Below, piece after piece: positions 42,376-54,300 of a stretch of 64,000 nt of DNA. Source of the DNA: Phorcus lineatus (Eukaryota; Mollusca; Gastropoda; Trochida; Trochidae). The DNA lies in NCBI GenBank assembly GCA_921293015.1, contig OV121098.1:12685016-12749015 (forward strand), read 5' to 3'. A program made the position numbers and the translations under genes. The notes beneath the pieces were generated by a model, which ran no database searches, was not told the origin of the DNA, and worked only from the letters and a program-made list of their open reading frames with translations. Each line of letters begins with the position of its first letter. Within the stretch, counting starts at the first letter, position 1.

Positions 42376-45300
42376 GTAACTATATGTTCAAAATGTTATT
42401 GAAAGAAGACAATCTAGTCTTCATCAAGTCAATGAATTTGCTAATGATTGGATACTCCGTGTAACAAGCTAGAAGATATCTTCTTCTGAGAAGAAAGTAC
42501 TTTAAACATTTCAAAAGCACATGCTGTTAATGTTTTACAGTTCTAAAAGTATTATTTAAACAGTTATCAATAACTCTCTCTTTTCTTGGGGTTTATTATT
42601 GTGTCTTCCAATTTCAGCTTTAATTCTAAAATTGTTACATTTAGACTTCGACATGAAATTGTTACCACGGCATGTCATTGCTAATATATGATTCAATTTT
42701 GAGAAGCGACTTGTATGGATGATACTATTCACATTTTTAGGAAGAATCAAGTGACAAATGGCAGTCTTTGTAAACACTGTCAGATATAGTCATCGCTTTC
42801 TTATAAATAATTTGATTATCACTATTATTTAGTTGCATCGAAACTCCTCCAAAAATAAGAGAAACAGAATGTTCTTTACAGTGGTAGCCAAAGTAGTGCT
42901 GCATACCATAAGTTTGTTCACATACCTGCTTATACTAGTGCATATATAATGTAATTTTGGATGCCTTTTAGGTATCGTAGCATAGAGAAAAAGAAACGTA
43001 TAACGTTGAATTTTGAATTAAACTAACAATTTAAGCAAGTCATTGAATTGACCAGGGCTCAAATTCGAAACCTATATTGTTTTACTTTAAAAAAAAATCT
43101 TTTATAACAACTGCTTTAAAATTAGTCCTGTTTGTTCCTTTGCACTAATTCAATGAGATTGTGCTGATTTTTATTCTCAGAAGTTCATAATCATATTTAA
43201 GTTCAAGAATTTCAATTCACACTGGGATAATATGCCCTTTGTTTTTGCGATATTCTTCTGTGCTATCGTTTGTATACTGAAAATTTGGTCAGTGGTTGAT
43301 CTGAATGAAGCTTGACGTTTATGAATATTGTTATAATCGTTTATCCTATATATAGGCTTGTCAAAAGTTACAAAACGAGTCAATGAAGGATATACCTCTA
43401 TAATTATCAACAATCTTCAAGTTTACTGAATAGGATGGGACATATGGTACTTTCCCTATTCTTTGTTATTGATTGATGGACTCTGGATGACTTAAGCCTA
43501 CTCCAGAAGAGTTTGGGTTAGCACTAGCTTGAATAAATATTTCTTTCTATATGTCCTGATGTTTTTATTTTATTGCGAATGTGTTCTTGAAGAGTGTTCA
43601 AAAATCACTATGATATTAGTGTGCAGCAATTTTATGGCTCAAAGTTCAAGTTCCCATCAGGGGGTTTGTTGAGATACAGCTGTGTTTCTAAAATTTAATT
43701 TTCAATATCTTTGTATACTAGCTATCACACAATCAACTAGGCCAGCGCCATTATACTTAAATATTGAAATGTCCTTCTGTACCCTTTTATAACTCCCAGT
43801 GAGTTTATAAATGCCAAAGGTGCAGTGCGTATATGCTAGTGTATTTACAATTGTACTGTAACTATCACAATCCTGCATGACAAACTGGATACATCATGCC
43901 CTTTGAGTAGAATTTAATTTCACGGCTTGTTTCATAAATTAACTCCTTATGCATTATGTGATAAGTGTAATAAGTCCCATTATTATACCGTGAATGAATT
44001 TTCCTTGAGCACAGTTTCTTTGACTTTCGTCCAAATGGAGCATGCTTATGTTTAACAGATAATAACAGATTGTTAGCAGTCAAACCTGATGAAGATGGAC
44101 CAGAACCAAACAAAACGTTGGCACAGGGTGCTCATCAAGTTCTTGTAAGTGCAAAAACATCTCAAACAATTGGTCTTTTTCAGTAATAGTCTGTACATAT
44201 GATATTATTACACGAAAGTAGTCTTATGAGTACCACACATATATTCTTGCTTTTGTTCTATCCCTCATAACAGTTATGAACTACTTATTATTCCTTCATG
44301 GTAGGTGAAAGGTATCAGGAATGGACATCTTACGCTCGAAAGTCAATTAGCTCATAAATGTGGATATAAAACAGAAGCAAATTTATTTTGATTTGATTTT
44401 TCGAGATAATCTTAAGTCAGCATAATACGCTCATAGTATTTGCAGTTTTAAGTGGTTTATAGTCGTGAATTATCACGCCACTTGAATCCCAGAAATAAGT
44501 CGCCATGATCTTGCCAGCGGAAGGCGTTCTGGACTTCTTGGGTGCAGGAGAGTGCTTATGCTGCTATTGCATGGATTCTTGCTTGGTGTCAGGATACCAA
44601 TAATGAATCTGCGTTTCATCCTCTGTAACCAGACGGGCATGAAAGTTATCGAGATCAGCACTGTATATGTCCAAGAGCTCACGACGGGATTCATCTCTCT
44701 GCTGTCGATCTTGTACATTTTCATGGCACCTATCTTTCAGACTCATCTTTCAGTGCTCATGAAATATGGTGCAAACACTTTCACACTGTGGAGACATCTC
44801 GTCCAACTCTATTCTACGATCGACCCGTGCGACAATCTCATTCGTGAAAAACTTGATAACCTCACGATACTCAGTTTTAAAACAATTCTTGATTACAGGA
44901 GGGTATCTGTAATCCACAGGCTGTTAATCCCAAGTAAATGATCGGGAAGGCTTCTTTAAGCCTGCTTATCTCAATGATGACATCAATTATGACGTCTTCA
45001 CTTCCATGAACTAATTGACTTCCCTTCGTACATGATCTTATATGAAGATAACATCATTTCATCATTCAAATTTGAGTCATCTTCACTCTTCATATATGTC
45101 CAGATTTTGTCCAAAAGTACCCGATTTGATTTAAAAAATTAATGAGATTTTTGGGACTCTATCCATGTATTCATGTTGTGATGTTATTATAAAGCACTGT
45201 TTTAAATATGCTGTGTGACATGTCATGAAGACAGTGACTTGCAAATCTCATTCTGGCCACTTATTCCAACACAGTGTGAGAAAGAGCCGACCTACGTGAA

Positions 45301-48300
45301 CCAAGGAGCAGTGAGGAAGTGCAAGTTCAGCAGACCCGGATATCCGGTTGTGATCGAGTACGATTGTGATCAGACAGCAGAGGAGAAATACACGTACTTT
45401 TCTGGGTCGAGGGAAGCTCTGTGTGACGTTCATGGGAATTGGAGTTTTCCTGCTATGATTTGCATGCGTGAGTAAAAATCTTTCTATGATCTGTATTCAT
45501 ATGTACTTAGATTTCTTCTTCTGGTTTGTATCTTTAATTTTCTCTCCTGTACTGATATGTGAGTTTATATCCTTTCAATATCTACTGTTATCATTAGTTC
45601 CCTCATTATTAATAATCAAATAAACACTTCAACAACAATCTTGCAGAATTTTTGTGACACTTTTGTTTTTCATTTCTTGATGGCTCCGTTTTATCTGTCC
45701 ATTTGTCAACAAAGTTTTTTCAGTCCCTACCGAAGAGCGATATATTTGGCGGTTACGTATGTAGATTATCACTTTCTCTAGCATGGATTTGTGTATGATA
45801 CTAATTGTTATGTGTCAGATGGAAGGTTTCATGGGCATAACCCCAACTACCACATAACAAGCATTTAAAAGCCTTCACACAACAATTTTAGACATTAAAA
45901 AATGATTTAATAAAATCTAGGATGAGCTTAATAGATAAGAGCTAAATTCAAATAGTTACAAACTATAATTACACAAAGATAAAATGGTAGACTAACAAAG
46001 TAAATAGGGCTTAACAATCAATATAAAACTATAGTCACCGACATGGTTACAATCGGAATGAGTCAGCAAAATATCTTCAGCCACTAACTCACAGTACAGA
46101 AAAGCCCCTTTTTAAGGTTACCCACTAAACGATACAAGCTAATACTTTTACAAAGGTACCCAAGCCCCTCAGAGTTAAACAAAGACAATTATAAGACAGA
46201 AGCTACTCAATAAATTAAAAGAACAATGCCCATAGAAGCTTACGTATTACTTAGCACTCTTACGGAATAAGGTTAAAACATACATTTGAATATACATAAA
46301 AAATACACGTGCACATAACACTGATGATCTTTTGAAATGTAAATTCCTGTTTTTTTCATTTATAAAAGTTGACACTACCTGAGTGATTGTTGCTTCATAG
46401 TGGTAATTTATTACAAGTTTTTTGCAACACTTTCATGCTAATTTCTATCTTTATGTTTGACGCCAAGCAAACAGGGGATCTCAACATGAATTAGTCTTCA
46501 TCTATTATAAAGTTTTGGCCTTAATATACCCATCATCATGTGTTACCGGATGTAGATGTGGGATCCACATTTGATAAATTAAAAAAAGTAATAATTACGA
46601 GATACACTTCAAAGATGTGTAAGATAGTAAGTAATTTCACCACCTTATGACACTCAATTACTCCCAGGGCAATAAATTTTGACATGTCTATTCAGAAAAC
46701 ACACTTTACTTCATGCCTTCTATTCATTTCTAATCAATTTAAAACTGGCGAGGCAGGTGTTGCTAAATAGAAGAACAATTATACTTCCTCCAATGGATAA
46801 TTAGAAATTGAACGGAAAATGGTTAAGGAAAAATGGTTAAGGAAAGTGAACGTATGTACAGTGATAACCTGGTTAAACGGCACATGCATACTGTAAAAGT
46901 GATTTGATTCTTCACTCATACACTGGACGTTTCCCCTCTGCAGTAACCCGTTTATCACTGTATATTTTATTTCTGAGGGAAGGCTAGCTGCACCTTCACG
47001 ATAATTACAGACAATATTTGGTTCTTCACAGGTTAATAAATATGTATAATGACAGATTAAGCATTCATGTATCCGATGTAGCATGATTTTCATGTGACAG
47101 TAATTTGATAACTTTAATTTGATGTTTTGTTGTTGCTTTTAGCCCACATTAGCGTGCCGCACGAAAATACGCTTCCATCTATCAATGAGGGTTATATGAA
47201 TTAATAATGTCAGAGAAACTGGGATTTTATGTCAAGACGAAATGCATAATGTTTTATGTAAAAAGCAAGATTATTTTTTATAAGTTATTAATTGACTAAA
47301 ATTCATGAGTACACGGAAAGGTTACTGTAAACGCCATATGGTGTGATGTGGTAAAGTAGCTAGAAGAGGTCCTTTGAATTTATTTAAAATGTTATATCAT
47401 CCAAAAACCTACAGGATTGTTCCGGATACCATAATGGATACTAAAAGTTTTTCGTAATTCTAAGGAAAATTTAAACTTTACAACTCACTTTTGATCAGCA
47501 TATATTTATTTCTCAGCAGTGACTGACAATTATTGGGAAAAAAGATATTTCATCTAAATGCATTTACAAACTAATGTTTAGACATTTTGACTGGATTTCC
47601 ACTGCTAAAACGTTTAACTTGATTTGAAATGACCATGCAAATGTCAGTTCCTCCAAGTTGTCATCAAATTGTAAATGGTGTTTTATTTCCTATTCATTTA
47701 TAATAATCATTGCTGATGTGTAGCCAGACTTGCATTATTTGTTTAGACTGAATATGGTTTGTCTTAATATGCTCATGTATGAGTTGAAGTTAACATGAGG
47801 TCAACACTGAACATATATAACTCAGGATGATTAACATTGCTATAAAAAATTATTTAAAGATTACCCAATATACAAAAAAATGTATCTCTTCCCTGGAAAC
47901 AGACGCATATGAAGGGACACATTTGATTATTTATTAAACATATTTTAAAATCACGTTAAGTAAATGTGCGAAATAAGTTTACTTAGTTGGTACAGGAATG
48001 TAAATGGAAAAGATACTAACTCGGTTTTCTTAAGTTCTTGATTGATTGAAGCAAACGGGAGATCAAACTAAGTAATACTGTGGTGCTGTGTAAGTTTTTA
48101 CTTGCAGGCTAAACTTAGAAACTGATCGAAAATGTCGTCATAAGGAAGGCTAACATAGGCATAAGTACCGCTGAACAACATGGTCAAATTTTGTTAAAGA
48201 GCCACTCCGTGATTTTCATAACATATTATTTATCTTTGATACGAATCTAAATTTCATTTGTTGTGATATAAAATCAAAACTTCTTAACTTTTCATGTCCA

Positions 48301-51300
48301 AAAGACATACATCTGAAAAATACTGGTTTTCCATGAAAATCTAAAAACAGCCTTATAAATGCACAGAGGTGTAGATATCACGTCCAATATACATGGAATA
48401 CTAGTTATAAAACCTAACAAACGCTATCAACTCCTAACTGCCCTCCTGGCTGTTTTAGGTAAGTCTCCAAAATTATGTTTGACTATTTGACGCGCGCCAC
48501 TGTCCGGTTTTCGATCATAATTGCGACGTTCTACCTTCATATTGTCACTGTAAAAACAGTAAGCTTTTAAATGTGTCTTTTTGATAACAGTCGATACTTC
48601 GCTATCAAATGACAACATTGATTAAGTTTGGCATATATGACTCCAACAACTCACGGAGTGGCTCTTTAAGAAAGCAGATATGATAACAATTTCTGAGCTG
48701 GTTCACTTTGCAAATGCCACAGCTAAATCTGGTTGGCGTTGGTTGAGTGCGTGGGTGAAGAGTAGTTCTCTTCTGGAACGGCTTTAGTTGGCTGGCATGG
48801 CAAAACCTTGATTTCCTGCTCCTATCTGGAGTATTGACCACGTAGCCTAGTTCACCAATACTAAAAAAAGAATTAAAAAAGGGACGGTGATGTATATTCG
48901 AAACCGATTGCCTGCCTTAAACTGTCCCAACTGTGCGCTCCTATCACAACAATCATTAGCCGACGTCCGAGTGAAAGGCAGTGGCTGCCTGTCAAAGCTT
49001 ATTCTACTTAAGCTACAATCTACTGGACGACAATTAGCAGCGAAACATCTTGCTAAATCAGCGTATATGAATTCGCTCTCGCTCCTTCCTAATAACCTTA
49101 TCTCTTGATAGCCACGAATAAGCCGCAAGCCATACGAGGGTTTTCGTTTGAAAGAGATCAGGGTATTAGGAAGGAGCACTGACACCAAAATAGACTAGCC
49201 CTGCATAATAACAGTAACTGAAAAAGAATGTAAGTATTTGTCTGAAATTGTCATAGGCCTCGCTGCCTTATCAAGAAAGCTGAAACACTATCCTTCTTGC
49301 ACAAAACTCAAGTGTATGATTCCTCATGGATAAATAAGTACATATAACCCTACATTGACCTTAGTCGCTACCTCGCTGACCAACTTGACTAGAAACTGTA
49401 CACGCCTTGTAACTATGGTTACCATGACAACCAGCCTAAACCCTAGACTTGGAGTGAGAATCCTTGAACTTAGAAGCATCCTTGTGAGCCATCACAGAGT
49501 TGTCTGCGACCTCACCTGCTGTAGCCAAACTCTCTGCTCTGACAAGAGGTACCTTAGGTCTTGAGGCATATGATTTGAGGACCTTAAAAAACATGACTAA
49601 AACCAAGTCAGGAGGTCATTCATTTTTCAAATTCTAGATAGATGTTAGCTTCATGAATCGTTATATGTATTATTTTCATTGTTATTGCTCCAAAAGCAAA
49701 TTCTGAAGAACAAAATGTTGTTACCACTTTTGAAGCGGGGATATATGAGTGAGCCGAACTCGTTTCAATGTGTACATTAACACAACGTTAACATATTTTG
49801 CAGCAACAACTTGTTACACCATAATAACTGATAGTTATGGAACCGAGTCATCACTGTATGTAGGAGACACACACCAGGACAAGGAGGGGCGGGAATGTCA
49901 GGTCTGGATTGAGAACAAGCCACATATAACTAATAATATATTCAGGATGCAAGGTATTTGTTCCGGGTGTAGATCTCCGAAGGAGTTTGCCAACAAATGT
50001 CGAGCAATCCATTATGAATCAAAGCCCTGGTGTTACACCATGGACCCGAAGGTGCGCTGGAATTATTGTGATATTCCAGAGTGTAAAACTGGTAAGTGCT
50101 TAAATTGTAAGCGGAAAGAATCTTAATGTTTCATTAAATCACACTGAATAATCACCTTTCGATATAAAGCTTGCATTTAGGGGAAATAAATTGAAAAAGA
50201 ATCTATCTCCTTAGTCGAGGGCTATTTTATAATATAAAGATTTGTTTCCTTGCTTTACTCTTGAGTTTTTACATGATATAATATGTTCCCATAAAGACAC
50301 TAGAGCAGATGAATGTAACAGTTTCAGTGTATGAACTTAGGGTGGATATTCCCCCCATGGAATTATAGAAATAATATGAACTCCAATTTGAATACATATA
50401 GTCCAGGTTTTCAGGAGTGATTCGACCATTTAGCTTCACTATCTGATATCTTTTATACATGAAATTTCAATTCTTTGAATTTACATTCTTTGATTCATAC
50501 CCTTTAAAAATATTCTTTAGCCTATTTTGAAATCATTTTTCAAGAAAATCCAACTTTAAGAAATATTTTTTTAGATAAATGATACTCTTTCTATTCGTTT
50601 GTTTTAAAGAAAGAAGATGTGCCCGTCCTCCAAACTTACGCTATGCACCTGCTGTGAGAACGGAGCTGATTGGTCAGAAGGTGCACGTGACCTACAGATG
50701 TCACAAAGATCTCAAGTACATGGGTGGTAAGAACGTGTCCATCTGTGATATGGAGACTGGCGTCTGGGAGTGGCCGTATCTACTGTGTGCCTGTGAGTAC
50801 ATGTGAAATCAACAACAATTTAATTTTTCACTTTCAATCTTACCTCCTGAACAGAAAAAGTTTGAAGTCTTGGTATCAAACCAAAAATAATAGCTTTAAG
50901 AAATATTTACTTCAACGAAAGTGTAACAGGAGTTAAAATAAGTAATTCTTAGATAAAGTAATATTTTGGTCCGCACTGGAAGAAGGTAATCACGAATGAA
51001 CGAAGACTGCCAACAACGACGGTGAAACATTTGAAAATCACTATACTTTTTATATGTTCTATATGAATAACAGGGGCTCGGCAACTTTGTCTGCAGTAGA
51101 GAACTGTTGTACACGCAGTCATGTTTGGGTGCAATGCTACACTGAAATTCAGCACTGTACCACCCATGGTTCGCTAGTTCCAGCCGACGCTCGCAGGTTT
51201 CACTGCAATGCATAGCAACAATGGTGTTGCGGGCTTTCTCCCTGCAGTAATACTAGCAGCAGCGATATAAATGAAATAATCTTGAAAGCGGCGTTAAACA

Positions 51301-54300
51301 CCAACTCACCTCACCTCTCCTATATGAATAAATAGACTGATGGCCCCAAAACATAAGCTCTAAAAGCATAACTTAGTTAAACTTGACACATTTTTTTCAA
51401 GATGATTCACCTCAATTATTCATATATCAAATAACTTGTCACCTTCTGTCTTTAAGCCTCATAACATTATTTCTCTTAATGGAATGCTAAAAAAAGCCTA
51501 ACAAGAGTGTTTGTATCATGCGATAACCTTTTAAAGAATGGTCTTCTGATTTTTGTAAAATATAAATAATAATAATAATTAGACAATTTGTATTGCGCTG
51601 ATCTCCACGCAATAAAGCATGCTAGAAGTGCTAACAAAATATAAGTTTCTGAGGTAAGAATGTGTCAGTTATTTTCAAAGAGATAGGTCTTTAGTCAGTT
51701 TCAATGGTCGGAGACATTCTTAAGCTGAGCGGGAGCGAGTTCCACTGGACTGCTGCATGCCACTGGAATGATTTGCCACCAAAACATTTCAAGTGCAGTC
51801 CCCGCCAGGGGCTTGGCAACTTTGTCTGCCGTAGAGAACTGGGCCCGGATTCACCAAACTTCTAAGAATTTTCTTAGTTTTTTACTTAAGTAGTCTTAAG
51901 AATTCTTAGCTGAGAATTTATCTTAAGTAACAATCCACCATGCTTCTTAGCACAAATCTTAGCTAAGAAATCTTCAAAATGCTTAGAATCAACTAAGAAA
52001 AAATCAGCTTGCATTATGGGAAGGGTAGTACCTGGAAGAAAAACTTTTAGTGGTTGTTTTATGATGTATTTGAAAACCCCTAATCTATCTATAGTAACAG
52101 ATGCATGCTATCTTTGGTAGATGGGTTACAAAATCGGAAAACCAAATGTTGGCGGCTGGAGGAAAATCACAAGGACCAATGTCGTTTTATATCAATAAAT
52201 TGGTGGTCAAGATATTCCTAGAAATAACCTAATTTAAAGATAATGCCAACAAAATATTTCATAACAGGCTGGAATATGATAATTTGTTAATGATATAAAT
52301 ACATACTAACCTATTGCATGAACAAATATCAAATGTTATAGAGAAATCAACATCTAACATTAAATAAGAGGATTAATGTATCAAGGTCAAACCACAGTCG
52401 TGTTGGATTTTTTTTGGTCTTCCTCGTCACTTGCTTCATCGCTTATTAAACTTTTAAATTTAACTGAAATCATTATATCACAAGATTGTGTTTTTGCAAC
52501 TAAATAAAGTCTAAAAACTCTGATATTCATCAGATATTAGTTATTCCTAATAATGTTCATTGAAATGACGGGTAAATTTTTTTATGAATACTTCCTCATG
52601 TTATATTGGGATATTTTAAATGGTCTTAACTCATGATATTATCTTTTGAGAATTATAGAACTCAAATGTTAACTACCAATATATATTTTTTAGACTAATT
52701 TGATAAGAATACAGGACATCTATTTCTTTAATTTTGCTTAATTAATCTCAAAGCATGTACATTACATCTGAATTCATTTTAGGTGTTTGAATTGAGTCTT
52801 ACATAGCCTAATGATTTTGTGTTTTGGCTCTGTATGACAATGTTTAATATTAATAAAAAATAATACTAACCAGAATATTATATCTGGCCATAAAAATATA
52901 AATAAATCTGTCTTTCTTTGTTTTGTTTGAGTGCTTCAGCGATTGGACTAAATTCATGACAAAGTTCAAGTCTTGTGAGTTCTAGTCGGTCTTCCAATTT
53001 CACATTAGTACTTTGATGTTATACTTGCAAATCAAAAACACATTACTATGTGCATGATATCAAATTATTGAAAAATTGAATAAAATTACAATATTATTCA
53101 GGAACATTAAAATCTAGACAGACAAAAAGTCAATTGTTGGTTAAATGTAAAATATCATATAATCTTTACAACGCTCATATTATTCTAAGAACAAATATTA
53201 TCAATTAGTAATTTCTGGATAGTTATAAAGTTTCATATTTCAACCAATCAAACTTATAATATACTATGATTATTATAAGAAAAAGAGAAAATGAGAACAC
53301 CATCATTTGTGGGATATTTTTACAAATGTCAAAATTAATTTTAAAAAAGGAGTTTGCATCTTTTTAAAGTTCATTCTATATCCTGAGTTTGGAGGTCTGC
53401 CACAAAAGCAAAATTAAATGTTAATTATGATGTGAAAAAAATTATTTATTTGTGTGCATGAAATGATGACTTGAACTTCCCTTTTTCATCATCTCAAAGT
53501 CAAAATTTGCCATAGAGTTACTTCCAATATCAAGTTGTCCTTGACATTGACATTTCAAAACAATGTGACAGGGGAGGCCAATGTGATGATAATAAAGGGT
53601 ACATAAACAAGAAAATAGGTAGGAATTGAACAAATATATTTTGTAGATCAAAAGTATGTGTGTATTGAAACAATTTTAGCTATTCATTACCAAGAAATAG
53701 CTAATTTAAACTTCGAAACATTCTTCTCAACTCTTCAAAAATATCTGTGAATTTCCATCTTGAGTGAGTGAGTGAGTTGTTGTTTAGCGTCTCTTGGGCA
53801 ATATTTCAGCTTTTAGCGGTGACTTGCATCTTGAAAATGCCGAATCTATTCAGTTACTGTCATCAATTGACAGCAATTTTTTTTCAAGTGACCTTTTAAT
53901 CATTTAAATATGCTAGATGTTTAGTCACCTGTCTCTAATAGAAAAAAACTAACAATATATTTGCAGTATATTGATTCATTTACCTTCAAAAGCAATGATA
54001 ATTTGCCAGTGAGGAAGGCACATAATCAGCTGGCGGCCATTTTAATAGATTTAAGTATTTTCTTAGGAGTTAAGAATCCTCATGAGGTTGCTTAGAGTTA
54101 AGAACAAACTTAAGCACTGAGAAGTTTGGTGAATGTGGTCTAAGAAAAAATCTAAGTATTGTGTAAGTTGTCATGGAAACTAAGAATTCTTAATGTATTT
54201 AAGAATTTTTAAGACTTAAGAAAATTCTTAGAAGTTTGGCGAATCCAGGCCCTGCTCTACACGCAGTCAGGTCTGGGTGCAATGCTACACTGAAATTCAG

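Noticed and set aside
48847-49188. A 113-codon minus-strand frame ([18 protein letters not shown]...)
   Set aside because: Overlaps the inverted repeat region and an opposing frame of similar length. No domain recognised. Kept only as part of a finding on unplaced sequence.
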